Positions 33,651 through 44,355 of a DNA stretch of 64,000 bases are shown here, in pieces. The stretch lies in NCBI RefSeq assembly GCF_023898315.1, contig NC_064615.1:909514742-909578741 (forward strand), in the 5' to 3' direction. How positions within the stretch are numbered: position 1 is the stretch's first letter; every line of letters starts with the position of its first letter. The position numbers were made by a program, and so were the translations under genes. This DNA is from Schistocerca nitens (lineage: Eukaryota; Arthropoda; Insecta; Orthoptera; Acrididae). The notes beneath the pieces were generated by a model. The model did no database searches and was not told the DNA's origin. It saw nothing but the letters and a program-made list of their open reading frames with translations.

Positions 33651-34480
33651 GGCCGAGGGTCTGATCAGTAAAAACGGTGGCTTCACCTTTAGTGAGACGC
33701 AGCGCTCAACCAGCTGAAGCTACAACGTCAGCCAAGAGCGACTTCAGCGCTCGACGCGAGGGTACGTTGTCGAAATAATGTGCTACGTAAACTGTAGCAC
33801 CCGACTGGATACCGAGAAGAATACAAACAGTTGATTCGTCGGAAAGGTATAAGATCTCAAATAATATTAATGCATTACAATATTATTACACTTGCGAGTG
33901 AGGGAGCTCGGGTCGGCTTATCGTGAGTCACTGCGTAATCAGGAGGTTGCGGAGGGAGGAAGGACGGCACAGCTACAGCTATGCAATCAAAACTGCGCTA
34001 ACGTTGGTGAAGTATGAAGTTGATGGTCAGTCACACAAGAGGTAGACGCCAAGTTCATCAGCTGTATCTATTAGAGCTCTGCAATTGGGGCGTATCGGTC
34101 GCTCATAATCGCTCTAGCTCACCGACCTCGGTCATGACTTGCCCGAGTACCAATGTCGAAACGGGCTGACTGTGGTCGAACGAGGCGCCGTGGGAAGGAC
34201 AGGGCAGAAGCAAGGTCTTCTAGATACCCCAGGTGGTGTTGTCAGAGGTTACCGGGTATGGGTATAGAAACAGCTGCGTGTGTTTGCGGGCTGGTGTTGC
34301 TTCTGACAAACTCCCACCAGCTAATGGACCTATTATTCTCTATTTACTTGAGTTATACTGTAGACGTATATTTCTGGGTGATAGTGTCTAATAGCGACAC
34401 CGTTATGATCCAAAAGAAAATTTGACAACAAGTTGGTGTTTCATAGGAAAACTATGTAACTACCAACTTTCATCGGTCTT
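33651..34480. other. No gene recognised
   Basis: Mixed sequence. The ORF at 34153-34425 has a hydrophobic end but no domain or splice support. Confidence 0.35.
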
Positions 34481-34545
34481 TATTAATTAAAACTTCCGGG
34501 CTGAATTGCCGTGGTCCATATATAAAACTTCTTCTCCTTCCTGAC

Positions 34546-34577
34546 GTTTCGTTGCCTACTGCGGGCAACATCTTCTG
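34546..34577 (-). ncRNA. Hammerhead-ribozyme-like core in the 3' pLTR
   Basis: The minus strand reads CAGAAGA, T, GTTGCC-CGCAGTA-GGCAAC (6-pair helix II), GAAACGTC. GAAAC is followed by GTC, the usual cleavage triplet. The first box differs from CUGANGA by one base. Hammerheads are known from Penelope-like pLTRs, which supports the call. Confidence 0.55.
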
Positions 34578-34672
34578 AGGTGAGTCGGCGACTGGCTGCT
34601 AGGCGCTGGTGGTCCCGCTTATATAGAGAGCTTAAATGGCGCCACCACTCGTCACGTGCTTTCGACTTTAAA

Positions 34673-35077
34673 CTATCTCTGGCTAGTGCCATCTCTCTCG
34701 ATTACAGGTAATCGATTGTCACTTCGTTGGTACAAAGTCGACCGCCATATCTTGTCTAGTTTTAATCCTTCTTCTTTTCTATTAAAATTATTTCCGTGCT
34801 TGTAGATCTCTATAGCTTCTCTATACATGCGAGTATAATAATGTGAGGTCCTAGCTATCACGTTCGTCTCACCAAATTTTATTTCGTGATCACCGTCTTT
34901 GAAAACGTGTTTCGCTACAGCTGATTTGTCAATCTGTCCCAATCTACAGTTCCTTTTGTGTTCCGTTAGGCGGGTATTAACACTCCTTTTAGTTGTTCCA
35001 ATATAAACCATGCCACAGCTATACGGAATTTTATACACACCTGGGTTAGCTAAGGGTTGTCGTGCGTCTTTCACCAT
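34673..35077 (-). pseudogene. GIY-YIG endonuclease domain of the Penelope-like element
   Basis: It reads GVYKIPYSCGMVYIGTTKRS, then TRLTEHKRN, AVAKHVFKDGDHEIKF and YYTRMYREAIEIYKH. The V-Y-K-I-x-x-x-C-x-x-x-Y-I-G core and E-H-K match Penelope-type GIY-YIG nucleases. The frame is open, but upstream parts are frameshifted (near 35071) and truncated, so the element cannot be active. Confidence 0.85.
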
Positions 35078-35740
35078 CTTAAACTTTTACTAATTTTCTT
35101 GGTAGTTCGAAAGATTGTCTCCACTTCAAACTTGGCCAAAACTTTACCAATACGGTCCGTCATGTTATGAATGAATGGAAGAAAAACTTTTCCAGCCGAC
35201 GGTTGTTGTTGTCGTGTATTTTCGGACACTTTTCTTCTAGGGTGGAATGCTCGATCTATTTCCTTGTCAGTGTACCCATTTCTCTTGAAAGCTGTGCGCA
35301 AATAGCTTAATTCATCTTGAAAGTAAATTGGCTCACAGATGTTATTAGCTCTGTCCACTAAAGTTTTTATGACTCCTCTCTTCTGCCTAGGATGATTAAT
35401 TGAATTCTTATGTAGGTAACGATCGGTGTGTGTGTGTGTATCCTATACACCTTGTGCCCTAAAGTCCCATCTGCCCGTTTAATAACCAATACATCCAAAA
35501 AATTTAGTTGTCCATTACTCTCTTTCTCCATGGTGAATTGTATCTTTGGATTGAAACAGTTTATGTGCACTAAAAAATCACTCAGTTCCTCTTCAGCTTG
35601 ATTCCATATCACAAAGGTATCATCCACGTATCGATACCATTTCAAAGGGCTTTTTTTGGCCGACTGCAGCACCTATTGTTCGAAAAATTCCATAAATAGA
35701 TTATCAATAGCAGGGCTTAGAGGGCTACCCATGGCCATCG
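35071..35740 (-). pseudogene. Penelope-like reverse transcriptase (C-terminal half) and linker
   Basis: From about 35735 the frame reads MAMGSPLSPAIDNLFMEFFE, a stop, then KWYRYVDDTFVIW with the YVDD catalytic box, then QFTMEKESNGQLNFLDVLV. After a frame change near 35365 the linker reads ELSYLRTAFKRNGYTDKEID. The fingers and first palm motifs are absent because the inverted pLTR replaces them. Confidence 0.85.
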
Positions 35741-35860
35741 AGAGAGATGGCACTAGCCCGAGATAGTTTTAAAGTCGAAAGCACGTGACGAGTGGTGGCG
35801 CCATTTAAGCTCTCTATATAAGCGGGACCACCAGCGCCTAGCAGCCAGTCGCCGACTCAC

Positions 35861-35891
35861 CTCAGATGTTGCCCGCAGTAGGCAACGAAAC
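35861..35891 (+). ncRNA. Hammerhead-ribozyme-like core in the inverted 5' pLTR (deleted)
   Basis: It is the same as the left pLTR core, but three bases (AAG) of the first box are missing: CTCAGATG, then GTTGCC-loop-GGCAAC and GAAAC. Helix II is perfect, so the lesion is confined to the first core box. Confidence 0.4.
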
Positions 35892-35954
35892 GTGAGGAAG
35901 AAGAAGAATTTTTATATATGGACCACGGCAATTCAGCCTCGAAGTTTTAATTAA

Positions 35955-36880
35955 TGAAGACGCCGGCCGTTAAAGCTTACATGTTATGATTTCATCGGTC
36001 TCTTAATGAAAAATCACATTGCTGTTTGTTTATAACACCATCTGCTTTATTGGTTCAAATGTACATGTGTGAACCAGAATATCTAACAAATTACAAATCT
36101 AACAAGAACAAAATTTTCTCCAAATCATTCCCTGTCGGTGTAATTACAATGAATCCACCTGTTTCGGATCAAGTTTGCTTCGTCAGTCCGAGATAACATT
36201 CCAGACCTCACTGAAGTTTCTTTCTCTATTCACATGTGACGCTGGAAAACAAGACATTCGTCTCGCTAAATTTGATATGGGAAAGAGACTATGATTACGC
36301 TTTCACCTCTCAAACGGATCCTCGCCGTCACGACTACCCATTCGTGTTAAATACAAGTCATTGTCGTCGGTAGATTGAGTGTGACGTGGCCCACAATCTA
36401 GTCACTCCGAAAACACAAATTTTATCTTTTTGGTTACTGAGTCTGTCTGACATTCTTTCAACGGTAATAAACAAATATGTGCAGCTTTTATGTCCATGAT
36501 ATAATTTTGTTCTACCTTATGAGAAACTGATAAATCATCACACATTTGAAGTATTTGAAGCATGATATTTAACATCTAATCTCTGTCAGAAGCTGATATC
36601 GTTTCCAATAATCGGTAGGGCGACCACAGAACGGTTACTATTCTGAGGACCGTCGGAATGTCGTCTTTCTCATTTGCGAGACGGGGACGGCGCTGTTTCA
36701 GCACTCGTAACATCTACAGGTAATAGATGATACACATCGCCAAAGAAACTGGTATAGGCATGCGTATTCAAATAAAGAGAGATGCAAACAGGCAGAATAC
36801 AGCTCTGCGGTCGGCAACGCCTATGTAAGACAACAAGCCTCTAACGCAGTTGATAGATCGGTTACTGCTGCTACAATGGC
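35955..36880. other. No gene recognised; possible old Penelope-type fragment at 36140-36200
   Basis: At 36161-36186 the minus strand has CTGACGA ... GAAAC with a poor helix. Otherwise AT-rich sequence with no coding signal. Confidence 0.35.
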
Positions 36881-36884
36881 AGGT

Positions 36885-37930
36885 TAACAAGATTTAAATG
36901 AGTTTGAACGTCATGTTATAGTCACCGCACGAGCCATTGGACATAGGATCTCCGAAGTAGCGATGAAATGAAGATTTTCCCGTACGACCATTTCACGAGT
37001 GTACCATGATTATAAGGATTCCGGTAAAACATCAAATCTCCAACATCGCTGCGGCTGGAAAAAGATCCTGCAAGAACGAGACGAACGACGACTGAAGAGA
37101 TCATTCAATGTGACAGAAGTGCAACCCTTCCAAACTGGCTGCGGCTTTCAATGCTGGGCCATCGAAAAGTGTCAGCATGCGAACCATTCAACGAAACATC
37201 ATCGATATGGGCTTTCGGAGCCGAAGGCGCACTCGCATACCCTTGACGACTACACGACACAAAGCTTTACGCCTCGACTGTGCCCGTCAACACTGAGATT
37301 AGACTGTTTATGACTGGAGACGTGTTGCCTGGGCGGACGAGTTTCAAATTGTATTGATCGGATGGACGTGTATGTGTATGGAGACAACCTCATGAATCGA
37401 TGGATCCAGTATGTCAGCAGAGGAGACTGTTGAACCTGAGAAGGCTCTGTAATGGTATGGGGCGTGTGCAGTTGGAGTGATACGGGACCCCTGATACGTG
37501 TAGCTACGACTCTGACAGATGCCACGTACGTAAGCATCCTGTTTAATCACCTGCGTCATTAAAGTCCACTGCGCATTCCGACGGACTTGGGCAATTCCAG
37601 CAGGACACTGCTACATACCACACGTCCAGAATTGCTACAGAGTGGCTCCAAGATCGCTCTTCTGAGTTTAAAGATTTCCGCTGGCCACCAAACTCCCAAG
37701 ATATGAACATTATTGAGCATATCTGGGATGCCTTGCCACCTGCTGTTCACAAGAGATCTCCACCACCTCGTACTCTTACGAATTTATGGACAACCCTGCA
37801 GGATTCTTGGTGTCAGTTCCCTCCAGCACTACTTCAGACATTAGTCGAGTCCATGCCACTCGTGCTGCGGCACTTCTGCGTGCTCGCGGGTGCCCTCCAC
37901 GATATCAGGCAGGTGTACCACTTTCCATGG
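36885..37930 (+). pseudogene. Tc1-like transposase relic
   Basis: Blocks appear in order on the plus strand: an HTH region (about 36900-37010), RRRTRIPLTT-like sequence near 37225 and VAWADEFQI near 37327-37352. WCVCSWSDTGPLIRVA-like sequence follows near 37460-37505, then QQDTATYHTSRI near 37595, and NIIEHIWDALPPAV at 37703-37745 with the final Glu. Stops and frameshifts separate them. It adjoins the hAT-like relic. Confidence 0.65.
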
Positions 37931-38084
37931 CTCGTCAGTGTAGGACGACTGTTGTACTGTAATGCCATAATACCGGTGACACAAAACCAGGATTTTTCAA
38001 TTAAGCGTAGTTTTTATTTGGTGGACACGCGGTGGGTCTTAGAGTGATCGCGTATGTACCTCTGTATCTTGCGGCCCTGTATTA

Positions 38085-38446
38085 CAATGACTTTAATTTT
38101 TGTGCATCCATAACAAAAGAAACTGAACTGTGGAGAGCGTGTCGCTTTCCAGCATTTTTATTGCATCTCTGAATGGATCTAAAAATGTGAAGAGTTCTTT
38201 CGCAGTGTTGATGTCGTAAACAGTAAGTTTTTTCAGAGGCGGCTCTCTCCGGAAGCAGTACGATAATTTTGTCGTACAGCCTTACCACACACTGTACCAT
38301 TCTAAACAAACTGTTCCACTTACTCTCCGTTTCTTGCTTCAAGCTTGTCTATATGAAATTCATGTCACCAGTTTTCTTCATGAAGCGGGCACTATCTTTC
38401 GCAGCATAACTCGTGGGGTAAACAACTCCATGGCCATTTATCAAAT
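38085..38446 (-). pseudogene. hAT-like transposase relic, downstream part
   Basis: The minus-strand frame contains KQETESKWNSLFRMVQ, resembling the conserved R-W-N-S block of hAT transposases. The upstream part lies across the Tc1 insertion at 39872-40000, where ATDQGTNL-stop-KALQSF and ITHILYTVLKQILDDYY are readable. Together they look like the hAT catalytic core flanks. Stops are present. The assignment is tentative. Confidence 0.45.
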
Positions 38447-38447
38447 A

Positions 38448-39869
38448 CACTCCTGGAAATTGAAATAAGAACACCGTGAATTCATTGTCCCAGGAAGGGG
38501 AAACTTTATTGACACATTCCTGGGGTCAGATACATCACATGATCACACCGACAGAACCACAGGCACATAGACACAGGCAACAGAGCATGCACAATGTCGG
38601 CACTAGTACAGTGTATATCCACCTTTCGCAGCAATGCAGGCTGCTATTCTCCCATGGAGACGATCGTAGAGATGCTGGATGTAGTCCTGTGGAACGGCTT
38701 GCCATGCCATTTCCACCTGGCGCCTCAGTTGGACCAGCGTTCGTGCTGGACGTGCAGACCGCGTGAGACGACGCTTCATCCAGTCCCAAACATGCTCAAT
38801 GGGGGACAGATCCGGAGATCTTGCTGGCCAGGGTAGTTGACTTACACCTTCTAGAGCACGTTGGGTGGCACGGGATACATGCGGACGTGCATTGTCCTGT
38901 TGGAACAGCAAGTTCCCTTGCCGGTCTAGGAATGGTAGAACGATGGGTTCGATGACGGTTTGGATGTACCGTGCACTATTCAGTGTCCCCTCGACGATCA
39001 CCAGTGGTGTACGGCCGGTGTAGGAGATCGCTCCCCACACCATGATGCCGGGTGTTGGCCCTGTGTGCCTCGGTCGTATGCAGTCCTGATTGTGGCGCTC
39101 ACCTGCACGGCGCCAAACACGCATACGACCATCATTGGCACCAAGGCAGAAGCGACTCTCATCGCTGAAGACGACACGTCTCCATTCGTCCCTCCATTCA
39201 CGCCTGTCGCGACACCACTGGAGGCGGGCTGCACGATGTTGGGGCGTGAGCGGAAGACGGCCTAACGGTGTGCGGGACCGTAGCCCAGCTTCATGGAGAC
39301 GGTTGCGAATGGTCCTCGCCGATACCCCAGGAGCAACAGTGTCCCTAATTTGCTGGGAAGTGGCGGTGCGGTCCCCTACGGCACTGCGTAGGATCCTACG
39401 GTCTTGGCGTGCATCCGTGCGTCGCTGCGGTCCGGTCCCAGGTCGACGGGCACGTGCACCTTCCGCCGACCACTGGCGACAACATCGATGTACTGTGGAC
39501 ACCTCACGCCCCACGTGTTGAGCAATTCGGCGGTACGTCCACCCGGCCTCCCGCATGCCCACTATACGCCCTCGCTCAAAGTCCGTCAACTGCACATACG
39601 GTTCACGTCCACGCTGTCGCGGCATGCTACCAGTGTTAAAGACTGCGATGGAGCTCCGTATGCCACGGCAAACTGGCTGACACTGACGGCGGCGGTGCAC
39701 AAATGCTGCGCAGCTAGCGCCATTCGACGGCCAACACCGCGGTTCCTGGTGTGTCCGCTGTGCCGTGCGTGTGATCATTGCTTGTACAGCCCTCTCGCAG
39801 TGTCCGGAGCAAGTATGGTGGGTCTGACACACCGGTGTCAATGTGTTCTTTTTTCCATTTCCAGGAGTG
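38448..39869 (-). mobile_element. Intact Tc1-like transposon
   Basis: 1422 bases with terminal inverted repeats: left CACTCCTGGAAATTGAAATA, right its reverse complement with two or three changes over about 26 bases. TA target duplications are at 38446-38447 and 39870-39871. The internal transposase frame is complete. The element interrupts a hAT-like relic, and the intact frame suggests recent insertion. Confidence 0.93.
38603..39625 (-). CDS. Tc1-like transposase, complete frame
   Basis: A 340-residue cut-and-paste transposase, about the usual length for Tc1 proteins. The start is the ATG at 39625 (MPRQRGREPY); upstream codons up to 39907 run out through the terminal repeat and are not part of it. 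The N-terminal HTH has FERGRIVGMREAGWTYRRIA and a second HTH follows. The catalytic residues are Asp in VVFSDESRF, Asp in FQQDNARPH and Glu in SPIEHVWDW, so the DDE triad is complete. By my count 32 residues separate the second Asp and the Glu, not the usual 34. It has no frameshift or stop and may still be functional or transactivate related copies. Confidence 0.93.
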   Translation of the reverse strand: MPRQRGREPYVQLTDFERGRIVGMREAGWTYRRIAQHVGREVSTVHRCCRQWSAEGARARRPGTGPQRRTDARQDRRILRSAVGDRTATSQQIRDTVAPGVSARTIRNRLHEAGLRSRTPLGRLPLTPQHRAARLQWCRDRREWRDEWRRVVFSDESRFCLGANDGRMRVWRRAGERHNQDCIRPRHTGPTPGIMVWGAISYTGRTPLVIVEGTLNSARYIQTVIEPIVLPFLDRQGNLLFQQDNARPHVSRATQRALEGVSQLPWPARSPDLSPIEHVWDWMKRRLTRSARPARTLVQLRRQVEMAWQAVPQDYIQHLYDRLHGRIAACIAAKGGYTLY

Positions 39870-39871
39870 TA

Positions 39872-40010
39872 ATAGTCATCCAGTATTTGTTTCAGGACTG
39901 TGTACAAAATATGTGTAATGCATCCATAATGTCGAAAGGATTGCAGCGCCTTTCACAGATTAGTGCCTTGGTCAGTGGCAAGTGAAAACTTATTAAAATG
40001 GTAACAATTT
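39872..40010 (-). pseudogene. hAT-like transposase relic, upstream part
   Basis: The minus strand reads ATDQGTNL, stop, KALQSFRHYGCITHILYTVL then KQILDDYY, which runs straight into the TA of the Tc1 insertion. The T-D-x-G-x-N ... H-I-L motif order is hAT-like. It continues in 38085-38446. Confidence 0.45.
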
Positions 40011-41370
40011 GAATAAAGTTTCCTCGATTCAGGTCTTAATAAATTCGCCATATATTTTTTTCTTCTCAGAAATTTAACTGTCACCAATACCATATTTCGC
40101 AGCGCCTAATCATGATAATCAAAGTGCGCAGAACTGGATCGGTAACACATTTCCCTATACGTATCGATCTATATATCCGCTGTACATCTTCATGCGTTCA
40201 CGCTCATGGTCTGGATAATGCCGGGCATCATACTCGCTCGCATTTCATCGGCTTGTATTTCAGTGTTTCGTGCTACCATCACAGCATGAGGCAAAATGAT
40301 GGAAACGTCTACATGCCCTAGTTCTGAACCGACATTTACAACCTCCTGACATAAAGCAAGAAATCCTACACCTAATGTCGATGCGAATGGACAAAGTTTT
40401 CTGGATCACATTTCGACGCACCTTTTCAGTTACTGTAGCTTTTTCTGAAAACTTCTAATGCTTCAGATCATACACTTCGTCTTGCTCTGCAGACATGTGC
40501 CTTCAGATGTGTGGTGGCGGATCTGTAAGACAGGAGAGTAGAGCATTTGCTACGGTACTGGTAGCCAACATCCTCATCAGTCACTAATGAAGGTATATCC
40601 CAAACATTGTTACAAATATCGTCTTTCGCACTCAGGATATATCATTTCGAATCAGGTTTTGCTTTCGCTCTCTCCTTCATCTGAAGTTCACGCGACTTGA
40701 TACTACAGCGGGCTGCTGAGCGCCGCCTGGGTAACTAACTATAACAGACGACCGAGCAATTCCAGCCTGCAATACTGGAACGAACATCGTGGAAGTCGAG
40801 TGTGGTTGCCCCCTCCGTCCAAAGTACGTGTATGGACATCTGACGGACTTACGCGGAACTACATACACCGAGCAATTCGAGCGAGCGTAAATGTCAGGTG
40901 CAGACCTCTAATACCTATTTCACTGGAATCCGTTCCAATTTCATTCACCACGTCAGTTTCCATATCACTGTCGCCGCCATATTATGCACATTCATCTTCA
41001 CTCTCCACACCAACATTGATTATTAAATTGTTTGTCCTTTATTCCTTTTACTCACCTCTGCGCCAATATTAATTTTCAATTCCTTTTACATGCCCGCAAG
41101 CTTTTAACCAATCATGTTGGGTTATGTTTATTTTTCGGTTATTTGTTGCAGGATGGCTAAATTAATGGAAGAAATGTTTTCTGACATTTTTTGTTTCATT
41201 GCAGTCAAAGTTAGTTCTATAATGTTCCAACCACACCACGCTACGCTAATGCCGATATTTGATGGGGACATGCAGAAACACTCGACAGTACACAGTCAGC
41301 TACAACATTATGAACACTGGCTTACTATCGATATAAATCCGACCAAGCGACATGCACGGCGCACGTAGCA
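40011..41370. other. No gene recognised
   Basis: Mixed sequence, possibly including more of the hAT relic just after 40010. Overlapping short ORFs at 40677-41072 show no domain. Confidence 0.35.
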
Positions 41371-42120
41371 TCAGTGAGCGTGCTGTTCGTGTGTAGAATG
41401 GGGAAGGTGCGCCATCTATCTGAATCTGACCGAGAGCTGATTGTGATGGCCCGGAGGCTCGGCACGAGCATTTCGGAAACTGCACGACTTCTCGTGTGTT
41501 CGAAGAGTGCTGTGGTGAGTGTCTTCAACACCTGGCGCAACCAAGGTGAAACCACGTCCAGGCGTCATGGAATTGGGCAACCACCTCTCATTACGGACAT
41601 CGGACGGCGTAGGCAGGCACACTTGTAAAACAGGACAAGCGGCGAACTGTGGCGGAATTAACATCAGACTTTAATGCTCGGCAGATTACTAGTGTGTCTG
41701 AACACTCATACCACTGAACACTTTAGACGATGGACCTCTGCAGCAGGCGGTCCATGCACGTGCCAATGTCGACACTGTGACACCGGCAACTTTGACTGAA
41801 ATGGACGTTGTTGCAGTCTCAGAACTTTGCATCGTGTGATGAATCCCGATATCTTCTTCATCATTCCGACATGATTGTGCGAATCCGTGCGGGACGGAGA
41901 CAAACTGGCGGCGGCTCCACTATACTCACAAGGGAACCTCCCCATCGCACCCCCTTCAGATTTAGTTATAAGTTGGCACAGGGATAGGCCATGAAAAACT
42001 GAACACAGATCAATCGAGAAAACAGGAAGAAGTTGTATGGAACTATGAAAAAAATAAGCAAAATATACAAACTGAGTAGTCCGTGTCCTAGATAAGTCAC
42101 ATCAAGGTACGTGTATACTG

Positions 42121-42195
42121 ATGAGCACCGTGGTCCCGTGGTTACCGCGAGCAGCTACGGAACGGAAGGTCCCTGGTTCAATTCTCCCTCGAGTG
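42121..42195 (+). repeat. tRNA-like unit in the left inverted repeat
   Basis: CCGTGGTCCCGTGGTTACCG is A-box-like and GGTCCCTGGTTCAATTCTCC is B-box-like, with spacing as in a tRNA of about 74 bases. The acceptor ends do not pair well, so it is not called a tRNA gene. Confidence 0.55.
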
Positions 42196-42789
42196 AACAG
42201 TTTTAAATTTTTATTTTCAGACAATTATCAAAGTTCATGCACTCAGACATGATCAACTTCGCTCTCCAAAATTCCAGGACATGTTTAGATTTGCTTGGAC
42301 ACATGCAGGATTTGACGGTCTACACACGGAAAAACTTGAAAACGTTAAAAACGTATGTTTTGACAGAGCACAGGGAAAACTGTGCGACTGTGAAACTTGC
42401 ATTCATTTGTTGCCGTTTATGTGACAAACTCTTATGTTTTCATCACTTTTTTGGGAGTGATTATCACATCCACAAGAAAACCTAAATCGGGCAAGGTAGA
42501 AGAAACTTTTTTCCCATTCGCCAAGTGTGCAAGTTAGGTGGGTCGACAACATATTCCTGTAATGTGAAGCACATGCCGTCACCAGTGTCGTATAGAATAT
42601 TTCAGACGTGTTTTCCTGTGGAGGAATCGGTTGACCTATGAATTTGCGATCAAATGTTTTCGGTTCCTATTGGAGAGGCACGTCCTTTCGTCTACTAATC
42701 GCACGGTTTTGCAGTGCGGTCGCAAAACACTTATTACAGTGAACAGAGACGTCGTAACTTTGCGAAAATAAAGTAAGTAAAATTTTTAC

Positions 42790-42863
42790 TCGAGGGAGGT
42801 CTCGAACCAAGGACCTCTCGTTCCGCAGATTACTCACTCTAACCACGGGACCACGGCGCTCCT
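42790..42863 (-). repeat. tRNA-like unit in the right inverted repeat
   Basis: The mirror of the left unit: minus strand GCCGTGGTCCCGTGGTTAGA, then AGGTCCTTGGTTCGAGACC. Differences from the left copy lie mostly in the anticodon-arm region. Confidence 0.55.
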
Positions 42864-43469
42864 CAGCTTACACAGTCCTTGATGTTGCATATCTTACACT
42901 TGGACTACTCAGTTTGTATAATTTGCTTATTTTTTCAAAGTTCCACAAAACTTCTTCCTGTTTTCTCGATTGATCTGTGTTCAGTTTTTCAAGGCCTATC
43001 CACTGTGTGAATTTATAACTAAATCTGAGGGGGGTGCGATGGGGAGGTTCCCTTGTCAGGGGGAACATTCACGTGGGTATGCACGGGTCCAGTATGTCCA
43101 GTGTAGCTCGTGCGAGGTACCATGACGGCCAAGGAGTATCGTATACGGTTTGCAGACCATGTACACCCCTTTATGATGACCATGTCTGCCGGCAGCAGTG
43201 GTAGTTTTCGTGTCACAAGACTACGAGTGTGTTGTAATGGTTGGAGGAACTCAGTGGCGCGTCCCAGTTATTGTGCTGCCCCCTACCAATTCACCAGGTC
43301 TGAGCTCGATCGAACACACCTGGGATGTGACTGAACATGGGGTCAAAGCTCATCGCACTCCTCCCCGGAATTTACGGGAATTGGCGACTTGGTTGTGCAG
43401 ATGTGGTGCCAACTCTCTTCGGCGATCTAGCAAGGCCGCTTTTCTTCCATGCCACGAAGGGTCACCGCT

Positions 43470-44280
43470 GTTATTCCTGTCAAAAGTGGATAGGTCGCCG
43501 CTGTTATTCCTTCCAAAAGTGGATTTTAGATAGGTAGTGATAATGTCCTGGCTGATCAGTGAATATGCACGGCTGACGTGAATGCATTCACAGTGCTATG
43601 TGTTTACTGTAATCACCACTGTACTCGTTTACTGTAAGGTCACCACGGAAGGCTAAGTGCAGTAATACCGTGTTCAGATATATTTCACCTTGATATACAC
43701 AGCTCTACGTAATAATTTCATTCGCCTTCGCAGCTGAGTTGTCAGTGCGCCCGACTGCCTGGGGAGGGGGGGAGGGGGGGGGAGGGCGACTCCACATATT
43801 AAAGTGCGCGTCATTTATGTTGGCGGCCGAGTTTAGGTTCGTTCTGCGCATCTGACGTCACAAAACACAGTCAGCCAATGAACAGAGAACGACGTTGCCA
43901 CATCTCGACTGCAGTGCAGAGCATGGACGAGTGTCTTCAGTTTTAGAAACGTTCAGTCATAAATAAAGTAATAGAACAAAAGCAATGTCTTGATAGCAGA
44001 CATTCTTTTATAGAAAGTTTGGAAAAAGCATTCTTTATACCAATTGCTTCATATTCTATTAATTAATTAAACCAAACAAGCAATAAGACTCCTAATTCAG
44101 GCGATAGAAAGGAAAGGTGTTTGTATCACTCTCACGAACCGCTTTTTCGCAATAAAGAACAGCGGTAATTGTTTATTTCCTATTGTACTTCGACGAAGCG
44201 TGAGTAATTCATAGTCATACAAACAGTATTTGTCAGTATTTTGCGTGACGTGTTATAGTCCTCATGACGTTATGTAATCA
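43470..44280. other. No gene recognised
   Basis: It contains an imperfect tandem of CCGCTGTTATTCCT-CAAAAGTGGAT (43466-43525) and a G-rich run at about 43763-43787. Nothing else is supported. Confidence 0.4.
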
Positions 44281-44281
44281 G

Positions 44282-44355
44282 ACGAGGTGCGTTGGCGTAA
44301 CGGTTAAGGAGTCGGGCTGCTACGTGAAAGGTTATGAGTTCATACCTTGTGTGGT
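44282..44355 (+). repeat. tRNA-like relic
   Basis: GTGCGTTGGCGTAACGGTTA resembles an A-box half, and GGTTATGAGTTCATACC a degraded B-box half. Probably a SINE head fragment; no full SINE body follows. Confidence 0.35.

Larger units (their letters stand above)
34483..35954 (-). mobile_element. Penelope-like element with inverted pLTRs, 5' truncated
   Basis: An inverted repeat of about 220 bases bounds the element: left 34483-34702 from TTAATTAAAACTTCCGGGCT to TCTCTCTCGAT, right 35737-35954 from ATCGAGAGAGATGGC to GAAGTTTTAATTAA. Between them, on the minus strand, are the C-terminal part of an RT, a linker, and a GIY-YIG endonuclease. That is the domain order of Penelope-like elements. The right pLTR abuts the RT at its MGSPLSP motif, so most of the RT 5' part is missing. 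Confidence 0.88.
41929..43055. mobile_element. Long-TIR element with tRNA-like units in both inverted repeats
   Basis: The ends CAAGGGAACCTCCCCATCGC and its reverse complement begin inverted repeats that match for about 270-300 bases (41929-42220 and 42765-43055). TCA duplications lie at 41926-41928 and 43056-43058. Inside each repeat is a tRNA-like unit with GTGGTCCCGTGGTTA and GGTTCAATTC or GGTTCGAGAC. The 540-base centre has no open frame with a known domain. It is non-autonomous and its superfamily is unknown. Confidence 0.8.
41390..43460 (+). pseudogene. Tc1-like transposase relic split by a 1.1 kb element
   Basis: Left part (41398-41928): MGKVRHLSESDRELIVMARR, then LGTSISETARLLVCSKSAVV, the Tc1 paired-type HTH, followed by the linker GETTSRRHGIGQPPL. 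Right part (43056-43460): a catalytic-end fragment with LPPTNSPGLSSIEHTWDV carrying the last Glu. Stops lie between. Joining the flanks at 41928/43059 restores a continuous, though damaged, transposase. Confidence 0.75.

Noticed and set aside
39090-39985. Long plus-strand frames over the Tc1 element
   Set aside because: They are antisense to the transposase, and their codon pattern follows from the GC-rich minus-strand gene.
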